In this document: positions 7,573 through 16,954 of the stretch, in pieces | How positions within the stretch are numbered: the first letter of the stretch is position 1 | How the letters are laid out: each line of letters starts with the position of its first letter | Origin: Eubacteriales bacterium | GTDB lineage: Bacteria > Bacillota > Clostridia > Christensenellales > CAG-138 | Assembly: GCA_021373115.1 (NCBI GenBank) | Contig: JAJFTI010000009.1 | Location: 18,434 to 82,433, forward strand | DNA length: 64,000 bases | Direction of reading: 5' to 3' | Program-made: the position numbers and the translations under genes | Notes under the pieces: generated by a model | Told to the model about the DNA's origin: nothing | Database searches by the model: none | Seen by the model: only the letters and a program-made list of their open reading frames with translations

Positions 7573-8454
7573 ATGAAGGGAAGCTGGAGAATGGCGGACG
7601 TAACGGCAATCGTGCTGACGCTGAACGAAGAAGCGAATCTGGAAGCCTGTTTGCGCTCCGTTGAGGGGTTTTGCGCGCGCGTTGTGGTGATCGACAGCGG
7701 CAGTTCGGATCGAACGCTGGAGATTGCCGGAGCATACGGCGCGGATATTTACGAACACCCGTTTACCTATTATGCCGCGCAGTACAATTGGGGCGTGGAC
7801 AACGCGAATATCACGACAAAATGGACGCTTCGCCTGGATGCGGACGAACGCTTTACGCCCGAAGTATGCAAAGCCTGTGAATCGCAGATGGCCGAGCATG
7901 ACGCGGACGAGGTGAACGGAATCGTTCTGGAGAGCGACTTTTTCTTTTTAGGCCGCCAGATGAAGCATGGCGGCAGTAAAAAACGAAAAATCATGCTCTT
8001 TAAGACGGGGAAAGGGCGAATCGAAGATCGCAAGCGGGACGCGCATACGATCCTTCTGGAAGGAACCGCCGTCTCGATCCGCGAGCGTTACCTGCATTAC
8101 GATTTTAAGGATTTAACCAGCTATATCGCGCGGTACAACTGGTATGCCATTCGTGAGCTGAGCGACTACATTGAGTATGAAAACGGCGCGTCCTACGACG
8201 CGAATACGGACGAGCGGCTCCGCCGTCACCGCAAAAAAAAGTTCACCATTTATTATCGCGCGCCTATGTTTTTGCGCGCATGGCTCTGGTTCGTCTATAA
8301 CTATTATTTCCGGCTCGGATTTCTGGACGGGAAAGAAGGATATCTTTACCACTATTTTGAGAGTTACTGGTACCGCTTTCTCGTTGATGCGAAGATTTAC
8401 GAGTACCGTAAAACCGGCCGCGCGGCGGAAGAACTTCGCGCGCTGGGGAAGTGA
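7573..8454 (+). CDS. Glycosyltransferase GT2, WaaE/KdtX-like
   Basis: 293 residues. The fold begins VTAIVLTLNEEANLEACLRS, then VVVIDSGSSDRTLEIA and the acceptor-site motif LRLDADERF near residue 85. These features and the length match the branch related to LPS core glucosyltransferases of the WaaE type, here in a Gram-positive polysaccharide operon. The C-terminal third is rich in Tyr, Trp and Arg and probably lies on the membrane (RAPMFLRAWLWFVYNYYFRLG). The first ATG is used; a second ATG at 7591 has AGGGA upstream and is equally possible. First gene of the operon; its end overlaps the next gene. Confidence 0.82.
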   Translation: MKGSWRMADVTAIVLTLNEEANLEACLRSVEGFCARVVVIDSGSSDRTLEIAGAYGADIYEHPFTYYAAQYNWGVDNANITTKWTLRLDADERFTPEVCKACESQMAEHDADEVNGIVLESDFFFLGRQMKHGGSKKRKIMLFKTGKGRIEDRKRDAHTILLEGTAVSIRERYLHYDFKDLTSYIARYNWYAIRELSDYIEYENGASYDANTDERLRRHRKKKFTIYYRAPMFLRAWLWFVYNYYFRLGFLDGKEGYLYHYFESYWYRFLVDAKIYEYRKTGRAAEELRALGK

Positions 8455-9572
8455 GCGCGAACATGGCAGATTCGCCGGTGCGCGTATTGATGGTGCTTAC
8501 CGTTCGCTATGCGAAAAACGGTATCACCGGCAGTGTGATGAATTACGTATCCCGCCTCGATCCGGCGCGCGTGCGCTGTGATCTTGTTTCGCCGAACGAG
8601 CCGGATGCGGAAGGAAGGGCTGCGGTAGAGCGCACGGGCGGAAAGGTTTTTGTTTTACGCGGGCGGAACCGGAACCCGGTTTCGTATCTGCGCGCGCTGG
8701 CCGGGATCATCCGGTCGCGGGAGATCGAGGTTCTGCATGCGCACGGAAACAGCGCGACGCTCTATCTGGAGATGCGCGCGGGGCAGATCGGCGGCGCGAA
8801 GGTGCGGATACCGCATTCGCACAACACAACCTGCAGGATGAAACTTGCGGATCGCCTGCTGCGCGGCGTGTTTTACCGGAGCATAACGGATGCTCTTGCC
8901 TGCTCGCATGCGGCGGGGAAGTGGCTTTTTCCGAGCTACCCGTTTACGGTGCTCAACAATGCGGTGGAAACAGAGCGGTTTCGCTTCGATCCGGCGATTC
9001 GAAACGAGGCGCGAACCGCGCTCGGGCTGGAGGAAGACGCGTTTGCGCTATTACACATTGGCGCGTTCAACGCACAGAAGAACCAGCCGTATCTGCTCGG
9101 CGCGTTCGCGCGGTACTGCAAAGACAAGCCGCAAGCGGTGCTGCTGCTCGCCGGGGACGGCGGAGGCAGGGACCCCTGCGAAGCGCTGGCCGGGCGGCTT
9201 GGCCTGACGGAACGTGTTCGCTTTCTCGGCTGGCGGGAGGACGTTCCCGCGCTGCTTTTCGCGGCGGATGCTTTCGTTCTTCCCTCGCTGCACGAGGGGC
9301 TGCCGCTGACGCTTGTCGAGGCGCAGTGCGCTGGGCTTACCTGCATCGCTTCCGACCGCGTAACGCGCGAAGCTGCGCTGACCGGGCTTGTATCGTTTTG
9401 TGCGATCGACTCGGAGGAGGCGTTTGCCAGCGCAATTGCGCGGGTAAAGGAGCAGGACCGCAAAACAGCGAGTGCGAAAGCGATCGCGCGGATGAAAGAA
9501 GCAGGGTTCGATGCTCGAAGCAACGTGGAACGATTGATGCAGACCTATGAAACGCTCGTGAATCTTGAATAG
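8451..9572 (+). CDS. Glycosyltransferase GT4 (EpsF-like)
   Basis: 373 residues with a GT-B fold. The N-terminal acceptor half begins VRVLMVLTVRYAKNGITGSV and includes VLHAHGNSATLYLEM; the C-terminal nucleotide-sugar half includes HIGAFNAQKNQPYLLGAF, LLLAGDGGG and the donor-binding PSLHEGLPLTLVEAQCAGL, with the EX7E-type pattern. Such enzymes add retaining linkages to lipid-linked repeat units at the inner membrane face. A GTG at 8451 overlaps the previous stop; the ATG at 8463 may be the true start. The donor sugar cannot be told. Confidence 0.85.
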   Translation: MSANMADSPVRVLMVLTVRYAKNGITGSVMNYVSRLDPARVRCDLVSPNEPDAEGRAAVERTGGKVFVLRGRNRNPVSYLRALAGIIRSREIEVLHAHGNSATLYLEMRAGQIGGAKVRIPHSHNTTCRMKLADRLLRGVFYRSITDALACSHAAGKWLFPSYPFTVLNNAVETERFRFDPAIRNEARTALGLEEDAFALLHIGAFNAQKNQPYLLGAFARYCKDKPQAVLLLAGDGGGRDPCEALAGRLGLTERVRFLGWREDVPALLFAADAFVLPSLHEGLPLTLVEAQCAGLTCIASDRVTREAALTGLVSFCAIDSEEAFASAIARVKEQDRKTASAKAIARMKEAGFDARSNVERLMQTYETLVNLE

Positions 9573-9632
9573 AGCAAAGATTTGGCGCATTTGCTTTCGG
9601 GCGGGACATTTGATGAGGTGCAAAGACGCATA

Positions 9633-10712
9633 ATGAAGAAACTAATGGTCGTAACGCACAAAATGAGCGGTGGCGGCTGCGAGCGGGTGATCGCGCAGCT
9701 GCTGAATTGCTTTGCGCGCGACGGGATTGACTGTACGCTGGTGACCGAATGCGGCGTTCCGTCGTTTTACGACCTGCCGGAATCCGTACGTCAGATCTAT
9801 CTGACGTTTGACGACACGCTGAAATCCACCGGCATTTTTCGCGCGTATCGAAAACTCAGGAAGCTCGTAAAACAGGAAAAACCGGATGCCGTACTCGCGC
9901 TGCCGGAGAAGGTGAACGTTTGGACGGTTCTGTTTCTGCTGGGTACGGGGGTGCCCGTTGTGGTCAGCGAGCGGAACGATCCGCACCGTCACCCCGAAAA
10001 CCGGATCAAGCGAATCCTGCGCAAGCTGGTCTATCCGTTTGCGAAAGGATTCATTTTTCAGACGCAGGATGCGGCGGACTATTTTCCAAAGTCGATTCGC
10101 AAACGCGGCGTGGTACTCGATAACCCGCTGGACACGAGCCGTATTCCCGCGCCGCATGAGGGCGTGCGCCGAAAAGTGATCTGCGCGGCAGGGCGGCTGC
10201 ATGAACAGAAAAATTTCAACCTGCTCATTCGCGCGTTTGCGCGATTCTACAAAACGCACCACGCGTATTCTCTCGAAATCTACGGCGAAGGGCCGGAGAA
10301 GAACGATTTGATGAAGACCGCGAGCAGTCTTGGCGTGGCGGCTGCGGTGCACCTGCCCGGGCAGAGCAAAACGCTACTGGAGGATATCAACGACAGCGAG
10401 ATGTTCGTGCTCAGTTCGGACTATGAAGGAATGCCGAACGTGCTGATCGAAGCAATGGCCTGCGGGCTATGCTGCATTGCGACGGACTGTCCCATTGGCG
10501 GCGTTCGGTCGCTGATTGAGCACGGCGAAAACGGCCTGTTGATTCCAATCCGCAACGAACGGGCGCTGCTTGCCGCCATGACGGAGGTTGCGGACAATCC
10601 AACGCTTGCAAAACAGATTGGCTTTCGCGCGGCGCAGATACAGGAACGGCTGGACGAGGTGGTTGTTGCCGCCAAATGGAGGAAATATCTTGAAACCGTC
10701 GTGGATCGATAA
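9633..10712 (+). CDS. Glycosyltransferase GT4 (AmsD/PglA-like)
   Basis: 359 residues from the ATG at 9633 (MKKLMVVTHKMSGGGCERVI), which carries the GGxER pattern common to GT4 enzymes that act on lipid-linked oligosaccharides. Later segments are CAAGRLHEQKNFNLLIRAF, LEIYGEGPEKNDL and VLSSDYEGMPNVLIEAMACG. GAGGTG lies about 12 bases upstream. The 3' end overlaps the start of the polymerase fusion gene by 23 bases, which points to translational coupling. Confidence 0.85.
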   Translation: MKKLMVVTHKMSGGGCERVIAQLLNCFARDGIDCTLVTECGVPSFYDLPESVRQIYLTFDDTLKSTGIFRAYRKLRKLVKQEKPDAVLALPEKVNVWTVLFLLGTGVPVVVSERNDPHRHPENRIKRILRKLVYPFAKGFIFQTQDAADYFPKSIRKRGVVLDNPLDTSRIPAPHEGVRRKVICAAGRLHEQKNFNLLIRAFARFYKTHHAYSLEIYGEGPEKNDLMKTASSLGVAAAVHLPGQSKTLLEDINDSEMFVLSSDYEGMPNVLIEAMACGLCCIATDCPIGGVRSLIEHGENGLLIPIRNERALLAAMTEVADNPTLAKQIGFRAAQIQERLDEVVVAAKWRKYLETVVDR

Positions 10713-12801
10713 ACAGCTTCCGCTGCTGGCGGATCTGGCGTTTGCGCTGTATTTGTCAACCGAGATTCTGCTGGCGCATACGGTTCTGTCGCAGCTTTGC
10801 ATGCTGCTCTTTTTTGGCGTAACGGCGATATACGTCTTTCGGAGCAAACGGGTGTTTTTCTCCTGGTGGATAATCGCCGGCGCGCTGGTCATCCTTTGGG
10901 GTGTTACCGTTTCGTTTGCCTGGGCGATTGACCGCGACGCGTCGTTTTCCATGGTAAAAACCCTGATGGTTAACCTTGTATTTTTCTTCGTTCTGCTCCA
11001 ATATCTGCTGCTGCAGGGAAACCTTTTGCGCTATTTTTCGGTGTTTGTGCTGCTTATCACCGCCATGTCCGCGGTGGCGGTTGCGCTGATTCTGCCGATT
11101 ACGGTGGAATGGACCCGGGCCGGAAACCTGATTGGAGTGAACCCGAATTGGTTGGGAATGCTTGCCGCCAGCGCGATCGGCTTTTGCCTTCTTTTGGCCG
11201 CGCAGCGAAAAAAAGCGCTCTGGCTGCTGCCAATTCTGATTCTCGCACCTACCGTGGCGCTTACCAAATCCACAAAGGGAGCCGTTCTAGCGGCCATTTT
11301 ATTCGTCATATTACTGCTGATCCTCTATCCGAAATACTGGTATCTGAAACTGGCCGGGCTTTTGGTACTCGCAGCCGCGGCGTTCTATTTTTTAATCTAT
11401 CAGGAAAACGCGCTCAGCAATACGGTGTTTCACCGTTTCCAGCAGCTTGCGCATTACCTGCTGAAGGGGGTAGGTAGCGACGAGTCCTTTACGAACCGGA
11501 GTTCGCTGGCTTCCGTTGCAATGGAAGCGTTTCGCAACCGCCCGTGGACGGGCTGGGGAATCGACTGCTTCCGCTTTCTGGAAGGCGCGGTTCAAACATA
11601 CTCCCATTGCAACTTTACCGAGCTGCTTGCTTCCGGCGGCGTACCGCTCCTGATTCTTTACTATGGCGCGCAGCTGACCGCGGTTGCGCTGGCGGCGCGC
11701 TCGCTCTATCGAACGCGGGCAAAACGCGCCGAATTACGCGACGAGCGGAAAATTGTCGGCGCAATGACGGTATTCCTGCTTGCGCAGGTGGCCATGGACG
11801 CCGGCATGGTGTCCTATTATGACCGCACGATGGCGGTTTATCCCGTGCTGCTGATTGCCGCGACGCGGCTAATGGATAAGCGCGACAAGGACGGAGAAAG
11901 GCTGTATGCCTGCCTTCGGCATCCGGAAAAGCTGTTCGTCTGGCTTGCGGAGCACGGGTGGTTTCGCAGGATGGACGACGAGAAATATCTCAAGCGGTTT
12001 TATCGCGCACGCCTGGGAAAGCAGCTGCATCTGAATCCGCCGGTTACGATGAACGAAAAGATCCAGTGGCTCAAACTGCACGATCGCAACCCGCAGCACG
12101 CGCGCCTTGTGGACAAGCTTGCCGTGCGCGATTTTGTTTCGGAAACAATCGGTCCGGAATACCTCGTGGAATTGCTTGGATCGTGGGATGATGCGGGCAA
12201 AATTGACTTCTCGGAATTGCCGGAACGGTTTGTGCTCAAGTGCTCGCATAACTCCGGCGGCGTAATCGTCTGCAAAGATAAAAGCAAGCTGAATTTGAAG
12301 GCGGCGCGAAAGATGCTGCGCCGCCAGCTGAAAAGGAGCTATTATGCGCAGGGGCGCGAGTGGCTCTACAAGGATGTTCCGCCGCGCGTGCTCTGCGAGG
12401 CGTTTCTCGGATCGGAAGACGGCAGGCTGCCCGACGATTATAAGTTCTTTTGCTTCGACGGCGCTGTCCGCGCGGTCTGCGTCTGCACGAACCGAAAGGA
12501 TAAGCATGCGGATTACTATTTCTTTGACCGTGATTTCAACCGCCTTGCGGTGAACGAAGCGACGGCGAACCTGCCGCCGGATTTTGAAATTGATAAACCG
12601 ATGCGGTTTGAGCAAATGCGCTCGCTGGCGGAAACGCTCGGCGCGGGAATTAAGCACGTTCGTGTCGATTTATATGATACCGAAGCGGGAATCAAGTTTG
12701 GCGAAATGACATTCTTCGACCAGAGCGGATTCGCCGATGATTATGTGGGCGACGGCGACCGCGTTATGGGCGAGTTTTTACAACTGGAGGAACAGGCATG
12801 A
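10690..12801 (+). CDS. Wzy/WaaL-like membrane protein fused to TupA-like ATP-grasp domain
   Basis: 703 residues from a TTG at 10690, seven bases after GGAGG and inside the previous gene. Residues 1-395 form a polytopic membrane part (about ten to twelve segments) with the Wzy_C hallmarks PWTGWGIDCF near residue 288 and SHCNFTELLASGG near 303; this family polymerises or ligates lipid-linked glycans outside the membrane. Residues about 410-700 match TupA-like ATP-grasp proteins: TMNEKIQWLKLHDRNP, ARLVDKLAVRDFV, ERFVLKCSHNSGG, a lysine-rich strand, LPDDYKFFCFDG and GEMTFFDQSGF. TupA acts in teichuronopeptide synthesis. The frame is continuous and no SD precedes the internal Met at 11872, so I see one fused protein. 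The ATP-grasp half would face the cytoplasm. Confidence 0.82.
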   Translation: MKPSWIDKQLPLLADLAFALYLSTEILLAHTVLSQLCMLLFFGVTAIYVFRSKRVFFSWWIIAGALVILWGVTVSFAWAIDRDASFSMVKTLMVNLVFFFVLLQYLLLQGNLLRYFSVFVLLITAMSAVAVALILPITVEWTRAGNLIGVNPNWLGMLAASAIGFCLLLAAQRKKALWLLPILILAPTVALTKSTKGAVLAAILFVILLLILYPKYWYLKLAGLLVLAAAAFYFLIYQENALSNTVFHRFQQLAHYLLKGVGSDESFTNRSSLASVAMEAFRNRPWTGWGIDCFRFLEGAVQTYSHCNFTELLASGGVPLLILYYGAQLTAVALAARSLYRTRAKRAELRDERKIVGAMTVFLLAQVAMDAGMVSYYDRTMAVYPVLLIAATRLMDKRDKDGERLYACLRHPEKLFVWLAEHGWFRRMDDEKYLKRFYRARLGKQLHLNPPVTMNEKIQWLKLHDRNPQHARLVDKLAVRDFVSETIGPEYLVELLGSWDDAGKIDFSELPERFVLKCSHNSGGVIVCKDKSKLNLKAARKMLRRQLKRSYYAQGREWLYKDVPPRVLCEAFLGSEDGRLPDDYKFFCFDGAVRAVCVCTNRKDKHADYYFFDRDFNRLAVNEATANLPPDFEIDKPMRFEQMRSLAETLGAGIKHVRVDLYDTEAGIKFGEMTFFDQSGFADDYVGDGDRVMGEFLQLEEQA

Positions 12802-13952
12802 GCTTGGAGATTTTGATTGGCGCGGATGTGGTACCGACCGCGTCCAACCTGGGCGCGTTTCAAACTAACGCGCCGCAATTGCTCTTGAACGGATTGAACG
12901 AAATCTGGAACGCCGCGGACATGCGGATTTTTAATCTGGAAGCGCCGCTTGCGGACGCGGAAAGCGCGGCGGAAAAGTGCGGGCCGCATCTGCTCGCGCC
13001 AACGAAGTGCGCACTAGGGCTCGCTTCGCTGAACCCAACGGGGATTTGCCTGTGCAACAACCATATTCTCGACCATGGCGCGGAAGGGCTTGCTTCCACA
13101 AAAGCCGCGCTGAAGGCTAAACACCTCTCCGCGTTTGGAGCGGGAGAAGACCTCGACGAAGCGGACAGGCCGTTTATCTTTGTGAAGCACGGAGTGCGAA
13201 TTGCCATTTACGCCGTCTGCGAGCACGAGTTCTCCTGCGCGACGGAGCGCACGGCGGGTGCGAACCCGCTCGATCTCGTAAATTTAAGCGACCGGATTCG
13301 CGATATCCGGAGCAATTGCGATCGCCTGATCGTTTTGTACCATGGCGGGCGCGAGCACTATGCCTATCCTTCGCCGGAACTGCAGAGAGCCTGCCGCAAG
13401 ATGGCGGACTGCGGCGCGTCCCTCGTTGTCTGCCAGCACAGCCACTGCGTTGGCAGCGCCGAAAAGTGGAACGGGGCGACCATCGTCTATGGGCAGGGGA
13501 ACTTCATTTTCGACGCGGCGGACGGCGGCGAAGGATTTGACACCGGCCTGATTGTGAAGTACACGGTTGGCGACTTTGGCGCGGACGCTGTTTCCTATAT
13601 TCCCATTGTCCGTGCAAACGGTGGCGCGGCGCTTGCGGAGGAGACCAAGGCAAGCGAGATTCTGGACGCGTTTGGCAAGCGCTCGCTTCGCATTCGCATC
13701 GAGGGTTTTGTTTCCGCGCGGTATACATCCTACGCTGCGGAACAGAAGGAGAAACTGCTTCAGGTTTTCCTCAGCGGAAACGCGGTATTAAAAGCCGTCA
13801 ACGTTCTTTCCGGGCGGAGGCCCGCGCGCGTTTACGGCCGACAGGCGAAAACGAATATTCTGAACACCCTGCGCTGCGAGTCGATCCGCGAACTTCTAAC
13901 GGAGGGCCTGCGGGTTGATGCCGCCGCCCGGCGTTCGGACAAACGCGCGTAA
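12798..13952 (+). CDS. CapA-family (PGA_cap) metallophosphatase-fold protein
   Basis: 384 residues; ATG overlaps the previous stop as ATGA. It begins with a strand-rich GADVVPTASNLG, then RIFNLEAPL, CLCNNHILDHGAEGLASTKAAL, RLIVLYHGGREHYAYPSPEL and CQHSHCVGSAEKWNGATIVYGQGNF. These are the signature segments of the CapA/PgsA family, linked to poly-gamma-glutamate capsule synthesis. No signal peptide or membrane anchor is visible, unlike PgsA, so it probably acts in the cytoplasm, perhaps hydrolysing or transferring an acyl-phosphate-related group. Its position directly behind an ATP-grasp amide-ligase-like domain supports a role in adding amino acids to the glycan. Confidence 0.82.
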   Translation: MSLEILIGADVVPTASNLGAFQTNAPQLLLNGLNEIWNAADMRIFNLEAPLADAESAAEKCGPHLLAPTKCALGLASLNPTGICLCNNHILDHGAEGLASTKAALKAKHLSAFGAGEDLDEADRPFIFVKHGVRIAIYAVCEHEFSCATERTAGANPLDLVNLSDRIRDIRSNCDRLIVLYHGGREHYAYPSPELQRACRKMADCGASLVVCQHSHCVGSAEKWNGATIVYGQGNFIFDAADGGEGFDTGLIVKYTVGDFGADAVSYIPIVRANGGAALAEETKASEILDAFGKRSLRIRIEGFVSARYTSYAAEQKEKLLQVFLSGNAVLKAVNVLSGRRPARVYGRQAKTNILNTLRCESIRELLTEGLRVDAAARRSDKRA

Positions 13953-13991
13953 GATCACCGCGCGGATTTGATTGGAAGGATAAGTAAGGGA

Positions 13992-15035
13992 ATGTTTTTT
14001 AGCGTACTGGTTCCGGTCTACAACGCCGAACCTTTCTTAAAAGATTGCATGGATTCGGTTTTGCGGCAAAGCGAGCAGGACTTTGAAATTATTCTTGTCA
14101 ACGACGGATCGGTGGACGGCGGCGGCATGATTTGCGACCGCTATCGCGCGCTGCATGCCGGCAAGATCAAGGTGCTGCATCAACCGAACCGGGGTCTCAT
14201 CAGCGCGCGCCGCGCGGGGATAAACGCCGCGGAGGGGGAATACTGCATCTTTCTGGATGCGGATGACACCCTGGAGCCGGACGCGCTTGCGGTGATTCGC
14301 GAAACAATTGCGCGCGAACAGGCGGATATCGTGGTCTTTAATTATTACAACCGTTACGAACCGGAGTTTACAACCGCCGTCGCCGAAGCGGTGTTTGCCG
14401 ACAACACGGTTTTTCGCGGTGAAGCGGAGAAAAAGCCCGTTTATACCGAGATGATTGGCTCCTGGCGGCTCAACAACCTCTGTACCAAGGCGATCCGTTC
14501 GCCATTGGTCAAGCAGGACGATACGCCCTATGAAGAATATGCCGCAAATCCGCACACGGAGGATCTGCTGCAGTCGCTCTACCCGGTCACGCACGCGGAA
14601 ACGATCGTCTACCGCTCCGTTCCGCTGTATAATTACCGCCGGATTCAGCAGAGCATATCAACGCGTGTGTTGCCGGGGAAGATCGACAAGCAGTTCAACG
14701 ACGCGGTAATGAACCGGCTTCGCGCGTACATGACCCTATGGGGGATGGATACGCCGGAACAGCTGGAACGCTTTCACGCGCGCAAGATCAACGGCCTGAT
14801 TACCCTCTTCTGGCAACACTACCGAGCCGCCGACGGCGACGAAGAGAAGCGCGCGATGATGGATTATCCTTGGGGAACGCATCTTGACGCGGAGGATCTG
14901 AAGTACGCAACAAGCGCCGCGCTGCCACGCATGCGCCGGATTCAGCTGGATGCGATCCTGCATCATAAAAAGCATAAGCTGGACTGGATTGCCCGTATCG
15001 GTGAAATTCGCATGAGGGCGTCCCATGGAGAATGA
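13992..15035 (+). CDS. Glycosyltransferase GT2 (EpsJ/CpsJ type)
   Basis: 347 residues from the ATG at 13992 (MFFSVLVPVYNAEPFLKDCM), chosen because an SD-like GGAAGG precedes it; a TTG at 13968 is also in frame. GT-A motifs are VNDGSVDGGG, RAGINAAEGEYCIFLDADD (the DXD) and a donor-site region ending in LCTKAIRSPLV. The C-terminal 100 residues are helical and basic and probably sit on the membrane. It overlaps the next gene by 11 bases. Specificity unknown. Confidence 0.85.
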   Translation: MFFSVLVPVYNAEPFLKDCMDSVLRQSEQDFEIILVNDGSVDGGGMICDRYRALHAGKIKVLHQPNRGLISARRAGINAAEGEYCIFLDADDTLEPDALAVIRETIAREQADIVVFNYYNRYEPEFTTAVAEAVFADNTVFRGEAEKKPVYTEMIGSWRLNNLCTKAIRSPLVKQDDTPYEEYAANPHTEDLLQSLYPVTHAETIVYRSVPLYNYRRIQQSISTRVLPGKIDKQFNDAVMNRLRAYMTLWGMDTPEQLERFHARKINGLITLFWQHYRAADGDEEKRAMMDYPWGTHLDAEDLKYATSAALPRMRRIQLDAILHHKKHKLDWIARIGEIRMRASHGE

Positions 15036-15963
15036 ACAGCCGCTTGTTTCGATCGTTTGCGACACGTTCCATCACGCGCCGTATATCCGGGACGCGCTGG
15101 AGGGTTTTCTCGCGCAGGAAACAAGTTTTTCAACGGAAATCATCATGCATGACGACGCGTCAACGGACGGTACGGCCGATATCATTCGGGAATTCGAACG
15201 CGCCCACCCCGGCCGATTTCGTTGCGTATACCGCGAACAGAACATCTATTCGCAGGATCCGAAGATTCTGGAACACTATGTGTTTCCGCTCGCGCGGGGC
15301 AAGTACGTCGCCATCTGCGAAGGGGACGATTACTGGACGAATCCGAGAAAACTGCAAATGCAGATCGACTATATGGAATCGCACCCGGACTGCGCGTTCT
15401 GCGTTTCCTCCGCCGAGATGGTCACCCCCGAAAAGGGGCATCTCGGTTGGGTAAGGCCGTATGAATCCGACTGCGACATTCCAATGGACGAACTCATTCG
15501 CGGCGGAGGCGGGTTTGTGCCCACAGCCTCCATTGTAACGCGGACGCAGCTCGCGCAAAACCGCGCGCCGTTTTGCGACATGGCGGATGTGGACGACGCG
15601 GTGCTCCAGCTCTGGTTTGGCGCAAACGGCACGACGCACTATTTCGCCGAGCCGACGTGCGCCTATCGCTACGAGGTGCCCGGCTCCTGGACGAAGACAT
15701 TCTTCGCGTCCGACCGGGCGTCGCGGATTCGGCATCACGAGGGGATGATCCGCGCGCTGAAGGCGTTTAACGAACAGTTCGGCGGCAAATGGCAGGACGC
15801 GGTGGATTTCTGCATCATCCACCAGCAGCAGTTTGAAATACTGCGCCTGAAGAACGATGTGAAAACGCTTGAACAGCCGCCGTTTCGAGAACAGTATCTG
15901 CAATTGCCGCGGCATCGCCGGCTGCGGATGCGGCTGGCACGGCTTGGCATTCTAAGGAACTAG
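15025..15963 (+). CDS. Glycosyltransferase GT2, first of a tandem pair
   Basis: 312 residues. Starts LVSIVCDTFHHAPYIRDALE, with the motifs MHDDASTDGTADI and the DXD region YVAICEGDDYWTNPRKLQMQ. The middle part ESHPDCAFCVSS and CAYRYEVPGSWTKTFF is shared with the next gene, with which it aligns along its whole length, so the two are tandem duplicates that have diverged. ATG lies within the previous gene. Family members extend capsular or exopolysaccharide repeat units in the cytoplasm. Confidence 0.85.
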   Translation: MENEQPLVSIVCDTFHHAPYIRDALEGFLAQETSFSTEIIMHDDASTDGTADIIREFERAHPGRFRCVYREQNIYSQDPKILEHYVFPLARGKYVAICEGDDYWTNPRKLQMQIDYMESHPDCAFCVSSAEMVTPEKGHLGWVRPYESDCDIPMDELIRGGGGFVPTASIVTRTQLAQNRAPFCDMADVDDAVLQLWFGANGTTHYFAEPTCAYRYEVPGSWTKTFFASDRASRIRHHEGMIRALKAFNEQFGGKWQDAVDFCIIHQQQFEILRLKNDVKTLEQPPFREQYLQLPRHRRLRMRLARLGILRN

Positions 15964-15974
15964 GCGAGGACGCA

Positions 15975-16949
15975 ATGGAACAGGGGAAGCCGCTCGTAAC
16001 CGTTATTATCCCGACGCACGATCACGCGCCGTTCATTGCGCGCGCTGTGGAATCCGTGCTCGCGCAGAAGACGTCGTTTCCGTTTGACATTTTGCTGCAC
16101 GACGACGCATCCGCGGACGGTACGGCGGAAATTGCGAAGGAATACGCCGCGCGCTATCCGGAGCGGATTCGGCTGATTGCGCAGACGGTGAACCAGTACC
16201 GAACCGACAAAAAGATACAAACGCATATTCTCTACCCGCGCATAACAGCGAAGTACACCGCCATCTGCGACGGGGACGATCTTTGGACGGACGAAAACAA
16301 GCTGCAACTGCAGGTGGACTATCTGGAGAGCCACCCGGACTGTACACTCTGTATCTGCGGCGCGGATAAAATCGACGTGAACGGGAAGATTCTCGGTGCG
16401 GCGGCGCCCTATGCGGAGGACTGTGCCGTGCGGATAGAGGACATGATCCGTGCGGGCGGGGAGTTCTGCTCCTCCAACACCATTGTTGCGCCAACGAAGC
16501 TGCTCAACAGCCAGCCGGATTTCTGCGAACTGACCGAGGTGGAGGACATTCCCGTACATATGTGGTGCGCGGTCAACGGCTACGCTTGGTACATGGCCAG
16601 GCACATGGCGGCGTACCGCTACGCCGTGCCCGGCTCCTGGAGCGTGCGCCAGAATGCGGCCAAGCAGGATACGCAGATTCAAACCTGCCGCGGGGTGATC
16701 GGACTGCTGCAGGGGTTCGACGATTATACCAAGGGAAAATACCGCGCGTCGTTTGCGGACGCGATCCTCTACCAGCAGTTTAAAATCAAGTGCATCGAGC
16801 ACGATCTTGCGGCGCTGCGAAAACCGCCGTACCGCGCGTTTTATCGTGAGCTTACCCCGAAACGCAGAATCCGGCTCTGGCTGGAACGATACGCTCCGGC
16901 GCTGACGGCGCGTTTTATCGCGCGAATTCGAAAAGTAAGGAAATACTGA
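15975..16949 (+). CDS. Glycosyltransferase GT2, second of a tandem pair
   Basis: 324 residues. It aligns with the preceding protein: HDDASADGTAEIAKEY, YTAICDGDDLWTDENKLQLQ, ESHPDCTLCICGAD and AAYRYAVPGSWSVRQNA. The catalytic DXD is kept in both, so both are likely active and probably add different sugars or successive copies. The gap to the first copy is 11 bases. A basic C-terminal tail (RFIARIRKVRKY) suggests peripheral membrane binding. Confidence 0.85.
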   Translation: MEQGKPLVTVIIPTHDHAPFIARAVESVLAQKTSFPFDILLHDDASADGTAEIAKEYAARYPERIRLIAQTVNQYRTDKKIQTHILYPRITAKYTAICDGDDLWTDENKLQLQVDYLESHPDCTLCICGADKIDVNGKILGAAAPYAEDCAVRIEDMIRAGGEFCSSNTIVAPTKLLNSQPDFCELTEVEDIPVHMWCAVNGYAWYMARHMAAYRYAVPGSWSVRQNAAKQDTQIQTCRGVIGLLQGFDDYTKGKYRASFADAILYQQFKIKCIEHDLAALRKPPYRAFYRELTPKRRIRLWLERYAPALTARFIARIRKVRKY

Positions 16950-16954
16950 CCGAT

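Noticed and set aside
11872..12801. Separate TupA-like gene starting at an internal Met
   Set aside because: No ribosome binding site precedes the Met and the frame is continuous with the membrane part.
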